Shown: positions 1 to 10,519 of the stretch, in pieces | Layout: each line of letters opens with the position of its first letter | How positions within the stretch are numbered: the stretch's first letter is position 1 | From: Paramacrobiotus richtersi | Taxonomy: Eukaryota > Tardigrada > Eutardigrada > Parachela > Macrobiotidae | Assembly (NCBI GenBank): GCA_034698045.1 | Contig: JAQGAU010000450.1 | Location: forward strand, 1-27,961 | Reading direction: 5' to 3' | DNA length: 27,961 bases | Translations under genes and position numbers: made by a program | The notes under the pieces: model-generated | Told to the model about the DNA's origin: nothing | The model's input: only the letters and a program-made list of their open reading frames with translations | Databases searched by the model: none

Positions 1-697
1 TTGTGACTCACAGCCTATGCTGTCTGTACCTGCGTAAGCAGCGTAGCCGGGTGGCGCGTTGCACCACGCGGTGACTCAGGCGGCGCACAGCACAACGCGG
101 TCCTCGTACAGCTGAAGATTACGATGCTTTTTTCTGACATTTTGATGATTTTGGTACAATTGGCAATTGGTAAGGTTGTCAAGTACACCATGGCGCCTGC
201 GGCGTGAAATTCCCTTTGATAGTGTGCGGGTGCTCGTAACACCTGTCATCGTATTACACAATACACCGTGATTACCACTTTTGGTTATACGTAAATGACC
301 CATGAAGAAAAAAAGAGGAAGCTGCAGACCTCTGGTACCACAGATTTCCCACCCGCCCGGATCGAGTTACGGAAGATTTCGTTCAAGTCAGCCGACGTCT
401 GACGGGGGAACCGTTTCCGGAAGCGTCACAGCATTCGCGCGCTGTAGTTCAGTACACTGTACACTCTTCGTTGTAAGTACACTCTTCAAGATTAAACAAT
501 GAGGGCTTCAGCAGAATAGACCACAGATCAAGTACAGCCTATTAAAGCGGCCGTGACATTGTACGTACGTGTAAATTTATTGTGTTGGATCGCTGTTGGT
601 ACTGCTTACTGATACGTTTACCTTGTTCGAGTGTAGTTTCTCTAATTTCAAGCGTTAGCGCTTAGTAAAATTCTTCACAGACATTTTTCTTCTGATC
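1..697. other. Intergenic, no gene recognised
   Basis: This stretch lies upstream of the first receptor gene. Short open frames exist on both strands (for example 15-242 and 76-303 on the minus strand, overlapping each other in different frames) but none has a signal peptide, membrane segment or recognisable motif, so I do not call them genes. Confidence 0.5.
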
Positions 698-705
698 TAT
701 ATAAG
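698..705 (+). promoter_or_regulatory. TATA box of the + strand receptor
   Basis: TATATAAG lies 173 bp before the ATG at 878. If it works as a TATA box, transcription would start near 728-735, giving a 5' UTR of about 145 nt. This is a sequence match only. Confidence 0.5.
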
Positions 706-877
706 ATTGTGTCCGCCAAACAAGATTTTTCAATTGAAGAAATACACTGCATGCCCTTGGTCGATCCTGTCTCATCGTCACACATAATTCTGGATGCGAG
801 AACTGTAGTAAAGAAAAACTGACATTCAGTGTTTTGATTGTATATCATCGTATTGTATTGTCGTTATATCATCTTCA

Positions 878-2211
878 ATGTCGCAGAATACAACTTTCCT
901 TAATTTCACCGCCATTTTAATTCCAGTATGGGAGATCTACTCCAGAGAAGTGGTGATCTGGTACGCAGTCATGGTCACTCTCAGCCTAATCGGCGTACTA
1001 GCCAGTCTCCTCCTCATCCTCACCATTGCTTCGTCCAAACCATTACGCTCCCGTTCCGGCATCCTGATCATTAGCCTACTTATCCAAGTGGCCTGTCAAA
1101 GCGGAATCGCGATGCCCCTCGTCGTACTCTCCTACCACGGTATACCGGTCGAATCCACCGATAAGGATTTGTGCAACTACACGATCTTCTACCAAGCTCT
1201 CACCATATCCATTGACTGGACCGAAGTGATGATCAGCCTTAACCGCTTCGTTGCCATCTGTTTCCCGCATGTCTATCCCAAGTGGACGCGAAAGAGAGTT
1301 CTCCTGTCCATGGCAATTGTACCCTGGATTATCGGGTTTGTAGCGGCAGCACTGATCCGGTTCGGCGTTGTTGGAAGCCTAAAACGATTTTCCGCGTGGG
1401 ACTCCTGTTCTGTGTTGTACAAGAGTCTGCCCATTGCAAACATTTACACGATTATCGGCATCGGTATCCCGCTTGGACTGTCTCTAGTACTCTATCTGAC
1501 AGTTTTCCTCATTTTGCTAGCTAAACGATGCAGCAGTCAAAAGGTCATCCAATCGGACAGTGCAGCGTCAACGCGACGGTATCGTAGCGTACGCATGCTC
1601 TTTGTCACGTTCTTTTGCTATGGAACCTGCTTGCTACCGGCTCCTGTGGCTGCTGGGCCGTTTCTTAAGGAGTACAGTGCGAGACCGATGCTGCAATTGA
1701 TCTTTCGTGCTGTGGTGCTCGTTGGAATGGCAGCAATACCGGTAGGGTTTTATAAACACTCTGAAACCATTATTGGTTCTTCATATATCTGCATACAATA
1801 TTAGGGGCTGTGTCGTCATTGCGAAACTTTTATTAATTTTTTAACTTTTCGTAAATTATGAACATAAGTAAGCCATACTGGATAACAATCTTCATAATAA
1901 TTATAAGTGTACAGCATCGAATTTGCCGAGGATTATTAAAAGAGGGCGTTCTGCCTTTCTCGCCGACAGAAGAGAAAATGTGTGGATAACAGGATGAAAT
2001 GTATTGATAGGTGTTCTACTTTGCCCTCAGCACACAGTACCGCCAACGACTGATGCAGTTAATCAGGCGATGTCTTGGTCCGTATTGTTCCCGGTTAGCG
2101 GACAACCCCACCGGGACAAACCCCAGTGCGGGTGCAACCCTGTCGAAATTCAACGATGTTCGCGCAGCACCGCGCAACAGTGTCCAACCTACTGCGGTTG
2201 GAACGGTGTAG
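878..2211 (+). CDS. Rhodopsin-like 7TM receptor (GPCR1), two exons
   Basis: Seven-transmembrane G-protein-coupled receptor of the rhodopsin-like class, ligand unknown, expected in the plasma membrane. Exon 1 is 878-1741 (288 codons), the intron 1742-2010 (donor CCG|GTAGGG, acceptor TTGATAG), and exon 2 is 2011-2211, giving about 354 residues. The N-terminus has two N-glycosylation sites (N4, N9). TM1 is about 26-51, TM2 60-85, TM3 100-121, then NRF at 122-124 in place of DRY, TM4 140-160, TM5 188-215, TM6 236-258 and TM7 272-295. C99 and C177 are the expected TM3-ECL2 disulfide pair. Exon 1 can be read through to a stop at 1804, but splicing after Pro288 gives the TM7 motif I-P-V-F-Y, an NPxxY variant, followed by helix 8 (YRQRLMQLIRRC) and a polar tail, which is the normal receptor end. 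No frame damage is seen. It could be a peptide or small-molecule receptor; the sequence does not say which. Confidence 0.85.
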
Positions 2212-3221
2212 AAAAAATTCTAAAACTATCAGTTTTTGGAAAAGATTCTTTGTAGCGGTATTCCCCAGTGGTGTCCCCTTTCTTCGTATATAGCTAAGGA
2301 GTCAAGGACTTTGTACTTCTACACAGTACGCCAGTCGAGCAAGTCGAGCTTCTTCGAACATCTACTTTTCAATTTTATGCCAAGTTAGTGTATGAAGAAT
2401 GTATCGCGTATTGCGCAATGTGGCTAAAAACGGTATATATAAGTTTGGACAAACGCAGAAATATCGCGATGATCGGTAACCAGTTAGAGGCGGATCTGGG
2501 CAATTTAAAATGCATTCAGATTCTTTGAAGTGCCTTCTAACGGTTGAAAAATCTGTTTGTCCACGAGCTAGAACTGGTCCAGGATCATCCGTACGGGAAA
2601 AGTAAAAGAAAACGGCATTGTAACTAGATCCATCGTTTCGTTTTGGAAGCCAGGATGGTGGGCACTATTTGCTCTTTACACAATGCAACGGCATCAGCTC
2701 TTGCAGTGTTATTGATTTCGCCCGATTGTGGTCTTAATGTCTGTCAAAATCGTGGGCGTTGATACCTTGTTCAAACTCACGTCACGACCCGGACGCCTTT
2801 TCTGTGGATTGTTACTTAGTAGCCCGAAGTTCATGGATAACGTAATCTAATACAACCTTACAATAAGCGCACATACTGAGAAGGAGGCATAGTAAACCTA
2901 TCTTTTCGCTTGGAGGCAGATACATGGGATGTATGTTTTGTTATGCCCATGCACCGGTATTCCTTTTCCACAAGAATGCGGCTTTAGCCGCAATCCTGGC
3001 GTAATTTTATTCGCGTTAGAAGTAAATCATTGCGAACGGGAAGGTATATCCAAAGCAGTATATTCATCTCCAACTATATAACTGTACATCGGCACGCATG
3101 CTGTGGTCAAACAAATAAAGGAATAGCTATTTCACTACCGCGACGATAGAGGCACGCGAAAATATGCCTAGACCGTTAAATAGCAGCTCTACGCAAAAAT
3201 TGCAAAGTGGGTCGAACGCTA
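2212..3221. other. Intergenic between two receptors; isolated TATA-like site
   Basis: About 1 kb with no recognised coding region on either strand. It contains a good TATA-like sequence TATATATAAG at 2434-2443 on the + strand, but the first ATG downstream (2469) opens a frame of only 19 codons, so any transcript here would be noncoding or the site is chance. Confidence 0.4.
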
Positions 3222-5621
3222 TCAGGTTCGCGCGTGGTGGCTATCGGTCTGTTTAGCCGGCTGGGCAGAAACTGGTGTATTTCCTGTTGGGACTTTGATC
3301 ACACTATGCGCCTCCAACATCACACGGCGGCTCGCCGGAACACACCGAAATAAATGCATGGCTCCTTTTCGAATGTCCGGGTTCATGGTAAAAAACAACA
3401 CCTAAATAAGAACTTGCAATAACATAGCGGCACGTGGTACACATACAGAGTAATAAAGAAATGTACCGGTGTTGTAAAGTATCCAATAAAGAACACCATC
3501 CGCACCCACTGCCGCACATTCTGGTCCTCCATCTCTTCTCGATAGAAGGACTCCATAATGGGCATCACGGCAAAACAGACACAATGCACGAGCGTTGCGG
3601 TAAACAGCAGCTTGGCCAAGGAAACTCGTCGATCGAACGTCCGGCTCCGCACGGCATCCACTTTGGCGGCAGCATGGACCTTCCGACCCTGTTGGACGGT
3701 GATCACTTTGGCGAACAATAAAACATATAGCACTCCGCTGAGCAGTAACGGAAGGTACGTGCTGATAGTGGATGCAAGTCCAAACAGCGGACCCGGCTGG
3801 TCGAAATCGCACTCCCCGTACAGTGGCATTGCGACGAATCCCCCTTCTCCTCCGACGCGAAAGTACACGAAGCATGCGATTCCCATCAACCAAGTAGACA
3901 GCGCCATGATAACCGTGGCCTTTCAGAAAGAACGTGATAAAGCACAAAAAATATGGAACACGCCATTCGTAGCAACAGCACAGGCTAGCTTTGCATCCTA
4001 ATAATTATGTACTTCGACAGCCCGGGCTCAATAGCATGTTTTTTTTTTACGCTGGTCGTAATATGCTACCATTCCCCCCAATGCTTTCTCTGCAGGGAAA
4101 ATCATTTTACCGTGGGGGAAAACCACGGTTATCACAAACCAGCTTCGCAACGCTACGCTTTTTGCTCCTTGAAATCCGTCAAAACGGAAACACTCGGTGT
4201 TCATTTCATTCTGAACCAATGCTGCCTAACGTTAAACCAAAAGATAGCGCAAAATATGCTGAGAATTATGATGCCAAGCAGGTGCCGTTTCATGGCCGCT
4301 TAAGGATATTCGAGGCATTTCCAGATACTGTCTGTTTCTACGGACCCAACTTTCAACGGTTCTGGCTCTTGCCGTAAAGATCCATGCTAAGCAGAACCTC
4401 ACCGCATTTCGTTCATCTGGCACGAATCCGCACTTGCCTGGGTTCATAATTCTTGTCACATTTTGCGCTTTTTTTTTATCCATCGCTAGGCAAGATTGAC
4501 TCAGAATGAAACAAACGCGAAGTGTTCCAGTTTTGGCAGATTTCAAGAAACAAAAAGCGTAGCGTTGCGAAGATGGTTTGTGCTAACAACGGTTTTCCCC
4601 CACGGTAATATGATTTCCGCTGCAGCAAAAGCATTACGCCCAGCGTAAAAAAACGTGCATATTGAGCCCCGACTATCGAAGTATTTGATCCGGACGATTC
4701 TCTGCCATTTAATTACAATTTTTGTAGACTTCTGTGCCATAGCTACTTCACCTCAAACGCACCCAACAGTGGCTAGTCTGGGTACTTTATGGGAACTACA
4801 CCTACCGTCGCGTGCATGTACATTCTTATAACTGCCACTGATGCAGTGCTGCAGAGTCACAGCAATTACCCACAATACATGTACAGCACGATGAGCTTAC
4901 TTACTCGACAGTACTAACAGCAATCAAATCAAAGCAGTAATACCTTAGAGCCATCATCCATGATACAACCAACTGCATTTCTCAAAAGTTCTCAGTTATC
5001 CAAGACTTTGATTACTCACCATTGTCGGAATCTGACATTGTTGGAAGCAACAGCGGTACCGTATGACAATGTAGTTACGACCTGTCCTAAGTGACAAGCT
5101 AAGAGATTTGCTTAAGCTTGCAGTTTCATCTCTTCAGGACACAATTATTTGGCATTCTTAATCAGAAATGGTAAGATACAAAGCCCGCTGTACCTTGTGG
5201 GTGTTCCATGCTTTTTGTAGTTGTGAGGAAAGTACACGGCAACAAAGCGGTTCAACGCCAAATGAAAGAAGCCCCACTGCACGGCAGTAACGGTTGTAAG
5301 GAAGGCAAACATGGAATGTCGACAGAAGGTATCGTCGTAATGGGAATAGCCGCTAATGGCCCGGTACAGTCCGTTGATGTACATGGGCATGTGGATAGCA
5401 ACGACCTGGCACTCGGTGATAAGCTGATGCAGCACGAGCAAACTGGAGTTCTTATCCGTGCCGCGCCGATCGAGAATGGTGATTAGGAGGACTATGTACA
5501 GTAAAGTGGATATTATGGAGACGCAGGTGGATACGATGAAGAATGGGAGGAATTGCGCGTACGTTTGGAGCGCGGTCGAGTTAATAGTGAAGTTACCAGT
5601 TGTATTTTCTTCAGTCAACAT
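3222..5621 (-). CDS. Rhodopsin-like 7TM receptor (GPCR2), three exons, possibly damaged
   Basis: Rhodopsin-like GPCR on the minus strand, ligand unknown. Exon 1 (5621 down to about 5194) has three N-glycosylation sites in the N-terminus, TM1 (about 27-50), TM2, Cys100, TM3 and NRF at 124-126. Exon 2 (3919-3467, 151 codons) holds TM4, an ECL2 cysteine (GECDFD), TM5, TM6 and the start of TM7 ending YFTTP. Exon 3 (3401-3222) supplies the rest of TM7 (VLFFTMNPDIRKG), helix 8 (AMHLFRC) and a tail of about 40 residues. The exon 2-3 intron is 65 bp (donor CCG|GTACAT, acceptor TATTTAG), phase 0, at the same place as in the + strand receptor at 878-2211. The odd point is the first intron (about 1.27 kb): the best donor (CACAAG|GTACAG, 5193) is phase 2 while the only usable acceptor (CTGAAAG|GCC, 3920) needs phase 0. 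Either a 1-nt lesion or assembly error has occurred, or the gene is dying. Assembled length would be about 352 residues, matching its relative. Confidence 0.7.
4005..4695. repeat. Foldback (inverted-repeat) element in the GPCR2 first intron
   Basis: The left arm, about 4005-4310, and the right arm, about 4400-4695, are reverse complements at roughly 75-80% by eye, with a loop of about 90 bp. Matching blocks include TACTTCGA at both ends, GGGCTCAATA, TTTTACGCTGG, ACCGTGGGGGAAAACC, CTTCGCAACGCTACGCTTTTTG and TTTCATTCTGA. No transposase frame and no clear target-site duplication are seen. It is probably a non-autonomous DNA element of the foldback/MITE type; transcribed within the intron it would fold into a long hairpin. 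Confidence 0.75.
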
Positions 5622-7674
5622 CTTTACTGCTATTAACAGATCAGCAGTACCTAGTTTGAAGAGAATTCAGACACTGGGAAAAAATGTTTAATCCATCATA
5701 ACTGCTTGGATGGTGTCTTCTATACACGATCATACATCACTGCAAGTTACGTTATCCATTGCAGTGCGAGATAACAAATCGATTGGTTCGTCGGATGAAA
5801 CATTTCTTGGGACAAAGGCGGCCAACACCAAATAATCTGTACAGGGAAAAAATCACCGTTGATTGATTGATGTAATAGGGGCGGTAAAAAACTTCACCCG
5901 CAGTGCCGGGAGCCGTATGCAGTACTATCCATCAACCAGTGCGCATCACCGCTTGCCTGAATCATTAATGGGACGCAGCAGTACGATAATCGGATTATAT
6001 TATTATCAGCATAGACAATCGTATAGGATCATTGGCATGCAGAAATGAGTTTACTTTTTCATGTTGTACTGAAAATCTCATTAGGTTAGGCAGAGCTCCA
6101 CCAGCTGGTGACATCAGCTCTCGCGACACACCTGATATCGATATCGTTTGTAATCGATCAGATATAAACTGCACATGTGTGTACAGGATCAATGAATTTG
6201 GCTTGCCGCTTCTGTTTGAAGGAACATAAACTAGGCACACATTTTGAATGATGCATATTCTCACTTGGGAGCAGGTGAATGCAGATCGATGTAAGCAAAC
6301 ACGGTTCCAGAAATGCAAGATGGGCAGTTTTTGTCTGTACAAATACGGCTGACAAAATGTTATGTTCGCGCCTAGTACAGATATCCGCGCAGGAGAAGAA
6401 GGGGTCGTTACGAACTGGAAGTAAACCAAAACGGGCGATCTTCCGGCTTGTTGGCAATCCATGCAGTACGTCCGAAATCAAATTAATTACACGAATAATG
6501 GTAGTGGCTTGTCACCAGAAGAAGTCAATGAAACGAATGTTGTGTCCCGCATAAAAATTTTTGTTAACAATTTTAAGTTGTAATTGTATGCGCCATACAG
6601 TACGTGAGAAATTTACTGCATGTTTGATACTTCATACGTTATAAAAGATTATTTGGAAATATAAGCGAATAACAGTCGAATGTTTCGTAATCGGACTGCT
6701 GAGAACGGGAAATATTTACCATTTTGTCTCGTGTGACCTGTAGTGTTTTAGTCGTATGAAGTTACCACCACGTATGGAAATGCTCACCTTCAGTCGGTTC
6801 GTGTGTCCTTTTTGGGGTGGATGGCATATTAAATAAACTGCCGATTACAACATGTACGTATCACAATGGAAGCGCTATAATCACGGTTAAAGGCACGATT
6901 CTACTGGTTTCGAGTTCTGAGCTTTTCAGGACGATCATTTCCAAAACATATCGTATCCTCTAGGACCACGGCGGTATGCAGAAGGGAGAATACGGCAACG
7001 GGTGTTTACTCTTTTGTCTGATATGTATGTATCACCAGAACCGTTAAGCACATGCTGCCCATCGATCTTTCGTTTTAAAGGTCAGTTCTTTCTCGTCGAA
7101 ACCGTGCCAGGTGACCCGAGATACACCTAAAGTGTCGCGACATAATCCAGCTAAAAAAGCAGGCAGCTAGGGCATCCTTGAGTCTACCATATCCTTAAAC
7201 TTGATGCGAAAATCACGGGCTCCAGCTGGCATAAAGTCTTAGGTTTTCTAACGTTCATGACGACCAGATCCCGCGGTTTGTTATACATATATGTACTCTA
7301 CAGATCGACTCCTAAAGGTAGGCTGCTCTACAATGCTATAATATCTTGTTCGCCGTTCTCTAAATACGGGAGGAATATCATTACTTTTGTGCGGACGACA
7401 GCTCAACGCGCATAATTCCCGGAAAAGGGATTTGAAATGTTGTTCATAGGGCATCTCGTTCTGATCAATTGCAGTACAAATTGTGTCCGCAGTTACCTGG
7501 CGTTTCTAAACCAGCTTTTCATGGCAAACACATAAGATGCTCCGGGGCTATCGTACACCGCTTATCCCTTACGTGTTTGTATGATACGGGAACAACAAAA
7601 CAACACAATAACAACACATGGTAGTTTATCCTCAAAACAGCCTATGCACGGTTGAATTTACGCTGGTTATAGAA
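5622..7674. other. Intergenic, no gene recognised; contains an orphan unit flank
   Basis: Overlapping open frames on the minus strand at 5995-6481 have no recognisable features. The part at 6590-6740 resembles the flank found between the secreted-protein genes and receptors of the array further right (GTGAGAAATTTACTGCATG ... TAATCGGACTGCTGAGAACGGGAA). Otherwise I see nothing assignable. Confidence 0.4.
6590..6740 (-). repeat. Orphan copy of the array-unit flank
   Basis: Similar to blocks at about 10190-10330, 16285-16440, 21760-21920 and 25375-25460, which in the array lie upstream (minus-strand sense) of receptor starts. Here neither a receptor nor a secreted gene is recognisable beside it, suggesting a fully decayed duplicate. 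The similarity is patchy. Confidence 0.4.
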
Positions 7675-7803
7675 CCACTTTGACTATTTCATCCCGAATT
7701 TAAATCACAATGCGTGCGCTGAGTGTGGTTTAATCCTTGCAAAAGTAGCTGGTGATTAACAAATGCAGACATGAAAAGAGAGGTTTATATTCTATGGTCG
7801 TCG
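7675..7803. repeat. Dispersed ~130-bp repeat, copy 1 of 4
   Basis: Contains TTTAAATCACAATGCGTG, GGTTTAATCCTTGCAAAAGT and GGTGATTAACAAATGCAGAC followed by ATGAAAAGAGAGGTTTAT. Related copies lie at 11866-11996, 13010-13130 and 18620-18772, all in the same orientation. No open frame is shared, so it is noncoding: either part of the larger duplicated unit or a short mobile element. Confidence 0.65.
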
Positions 7804-7977
7804 TAATCAGTGGCGCGTCTAGACTCAAATTTACGGGGGCGCCGGAGAACCCGGCATTTCCATTTTTAAGCAGATACTGACGCTAAGCGATGCCGCTACT
7901 CTTTGTTATCAATACTTACGTCTGCTCGAAAGCACTTAAGAATCTCTCACCTACTCCTTCGGCGAACTGAGATATCA

Positions 7978-8008
7978 TGAGTTATCATGTTATCTGAGTT
8001 ATCATGTG
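7978..8008. repeat. Short tandem repeat
   Basis: Three imperfect copies of GAGTTATCATGT/GATATCATGA in succession. It is a local microsatellite-like duplication with no evident role. Confidence 0.5.
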
Positions 8009-8270
8009 ACAGCGCTAAACGAAAAACTTTTCTTACCAACGAAAAACCGTATTAGTTAAATAATTTGAAAACTATTGTTTAAGTTTTCCGGCTTTACCAA
8101 ACTTGAATGTGACATTATATTAGTTGCCAACCTTTCTTCTTCTGCAGTTAGTATGCGGGATCATTGTTTTGTGAGGCAGCTAAGCAAGCCAAACCTTATT
8201 ATATTTTGTGGAAGATTGGTAACGAATACTAATACAATCGCCAGGAAAGAGAAAGCTCTTCTGCCGTAAA

Positions 8271-8458
8271 GTTCCGCGCACAGCGCAAAGAAATAATAAC
8301 AATGCCTGGAAACTGGCGCGCAGCGCGGAAAATTTTGCGATTTTTAGCCTCAGTTTGTTCGGAAAGTTAACTGAAGCACCGCGTTCATCAGAAACGGACG
8401 GCGCCTCTTAGGTTAGTCAGAGGACAGGCTAACAAATTCGCGCGAAGCGCGAAAAATT
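8271..8458. repeat. Three GC-rich hairpin motifs
   Basis: Related short motifs occur at about 8272-8288 (CCGCGCACAGCGCAAAG), 8315-8336 (GGCGCGCAGCGCGGAAAATTTT) and 8434-8458 (AATTCGCGCGAAGCGCGAAAAATTT). The last can form a stem from TTCGCG and CGCGAA. They stand out as CpG-rich islands in a flank of about 45% GC. A role is unknown. Confidence 0.4.
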
Positions 8459-8776
8459 TGGATGTCTTCCATCTGAAAATAAATTAAAATCCTCATATTA
8501 TGCACTGAAATTAGCACCCGAAGATTGCACTTTGCAAGGTTTCGGCCACACTGATGGCTCGGAGGGGTGCGTGCCTCTTTGTTGGCTAACTCAGCTGCCA
8601 ATAAAGAATGTGCACAACCAACTACAGGGGACATTTTTGCTAGCTCCAGCGTGCAACAGCGGGTACATGCTAACACGCCAATAAAAGTACGCGGCGATGC
8701 TGAATGCCTACACCGGAGAATCTCAGCTTAAAGTTCAAACAAAATCAACTGTAATTAAAACTGACATTAAAAGTTA

Positions 8777-9105
8777 CTAGGTTCCGTTCCGTTTGCGACC
8801 GCTGTTGACTTTCTGAGCCCGCTGACCAGAAGCAGCTGTGTTTCTTGTCGGGATTTTGATCACGCTCAGCGCCTCCAGAATTACACGACGGCTGGCGGGC
8901 ACACACCGAAATAAATGCATAGTTCCTTTGCGAATGTCCGAATTCATGGTAAAAAACAACACTTATATAAAAGCTTACAGCACCACAGCTACACGTAGCA
9001 TAGTAATAAAGAAATTGTACCGGGGTGACTGCAAGGTTCGCTAAAACACAACAGAATCCTTGAGGTGAAGTAGAGCAGAATGATGACAGGGAAGCCAGCA
9101 ACTGG
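8777..9105 (-). pseudogene. Truncated 3' end of a GPCR2-like receptor
   Basis: Minus-strand remnant closely related to the last two exons of the receptor at 3222-5621. It has part of TM7 ending LAVTP, a donor CCG|GTACAA, an intron remnant, then VLFFTMNSDIRKG-TMHLFRCVPASRR and a tail ending at a TAG at 8777-8779. Relative to its paralog, the acceptor has lost one G (ATATAAG|TGTTG instead of TATTTAG|GTGTTG), which breaks the junction phase. Upstream of about 9105 all receptor similarity ends, so TM1-TM6 are missing. It is a fragment, not a working gene. Confidence 0.7.
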
Positions 9106-9287
9106 AGTTCGCGGAAAGGAACCCGGTCTCAAGACATACACATATATATCTACAACGATCTCATAGCGAGCTGAAAACAGAATGATTCAAGCAGACGCAA
9201 CCAACTGATAAAATGAATTCGGTCTGCGAACTTGTAATGCGTCGGCGAGCATGTCCGATCTCTGCTCCTACTGTATTCGCACAGCTG

Positions 9288-10155
9288 CTAACCGCCAGCG
9301 ATACGCCAAAATCTGCGCAATGCATGACGAACATCCGGGAATGTCAAGACTACCAAGAGCGGATCCAACACTACGTGGATGCTGTACAGGGTCGCCAGCA
9401 GTGAATCCGTCATCAGGTCAAATTTTGCAGTCAGTACTTCGAACGTATAGAAGGCGCCATAACGAATCCAGCACACATAAACGCTACGGGTTAAAACAAG
9501 CATGACGCGAAATCCAGCGCGGTGCTTCTCATTTCCCGAGCACTGCAGCCGGCTCCAGATTACGAAGGATGACACTGCCATACAGGAACAGCGTACCCTC
9601 CCGACATGGCAGGTGTAATCCAGATGGAAAACGTGTATTTATTGTCGTAACACTTTGTAGCACTGATCCGGTTGTACATGTAATCCCAAATCACCGCCGG
9701 AAGACACTCCAAATGCACGTAAGCAATGGCCACTAAAATGCACAGCAGTGCCGTTCTTTTGGTGCTGTTACGATAAGAAATGGGGAAGACAACAGCCCAC
9801 AGGCGATTAAGCGATATCAGTGCATGGATATTCATAGGAATACAAGCAAAAGCCCAGGAATAGGAATTCATAGGAATACAGTAGATGAGAAATGTACATA
9901 TGTGACTTTCCAGAGGAAACCTGACAGGGAAATGTTGCGCGGCAATCACGATGGATGGTGTAATACAGGACGCAGTGTTAAATCCATTAATGCGGCTACG
10001 CAAATGGAGAACGGAGAGCTGAGAACTCTGTTGGATGCAAACGCGCTCAGAACAATTAGATTGCAGCCGAATGCTGTGAAGTTGATTATCGTTATGCATA
10101 CACAGGGAAACGTAACGGTTTTGTCTGTTATAGTATGGTTACTTGTCGAATTCAT
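9288..10155 (-). pseudogene. Rhodopsin-like 7TM receptor pseudogene (GPCR4), frameshifted
   Basis: Minus-strand receptor beginning at an ATG at 10155 (N-terminus with sites NST, NHT and NFT; TM1 with CNLIVLSAFASNRVLSSPF; start of TM2 at SICVAALMD). The frame then shifts near 9985 to TM2-TM5 (HALISLNRLWAVVFP is the TM3 end with NRL for DRY; ECL2 cysteine in ATKCYDN), and shifts again near 9600 and once more, with an in-frame stop, before TM6-TM7 (VLDPLLVVLTFPDVRHALRRF). A 15-bp segment (ATTCATAGGAATACA) is duplicated just before the TM3 end. At least three disruptions make a working product unlikely. Related copies in the window are at 15590-16215, 19335-19564 and 26370-26814. Confidence 0.75.
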
Positions 10156-10399
10156 AATAATTTGAGCTTGAGTGACCAGTTTGAGTGAACTTTATACGAG
10201 AAATTTACTAGATGTTTCATTCCTTGTCCGTGGATAACGACTGTTTATGAAATATGAGCTTAGACCGGTCAAATGTTGCGTAATGGTACCTCACTGAGCA
10301 GACCGTAAACTGTTTGACATTTTTAAAATCTGCCTCTCTACAGTTGTATGGAATTACTTCTGACCGTTCAAACAATGTTAAACTGAGGGAAACTTAACA

Positions 10400-10519
10400 C
10401 TCCCGTTTCGGCAACATCCTTCGTAACGATTTCCTGAGCGAATATTGTTCGAAAAAAGAGTCATACCACCGACCGCGAAGCATTACGCGAAACTTTCTCA
10501 ATCCACGCCGTCCTCCAGT
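10400..10519 (-). repeat. Conserved 3' flank of secreted gene A
   Basis: The block TTTCGGCAACATCCTTCGTA ... GATTTCCTGAGC ... TTGTTCGAAAAA ... GCATTACG ... CCTCCAGTTCA recurs just downstream (minus-strand sense) of copies B (16500-16625), D (21980-22100) and F (25530-25650), and weakly of E (23725-23785). It is probably the 3' UTR and downstream DNA of the secreted gene, carried along in each duplication. Confidence 0.6.

Noticed and set aside
1742-1804. Direct read-through of the first receptor to the stop at 1804
   Set aside because: It gives an abnormal TM7 end, whereas the splice at 1741/2011 restores PxxY, helix 8 and a tail, and a related receptor uses the same intron position.
3383-3466. 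Read-through C-terminus of the second receptor (stop at 3383)
   Set aside because: A 65-bp intron with good borders joins YFTTP to VLFFTMNPDIRKG, a normal TM7 end.
4007-4740. Several open frames on both strands as genes
   Set aside because: They all lie in the inverted repeat within the second receptor's intron and mirror each other.
5995-6481. Two overlapping minus-strand open frames
   Set aside because: No signal, membrane segment, motif or start context; the two frames overlap and neither resembles anything else in the window.
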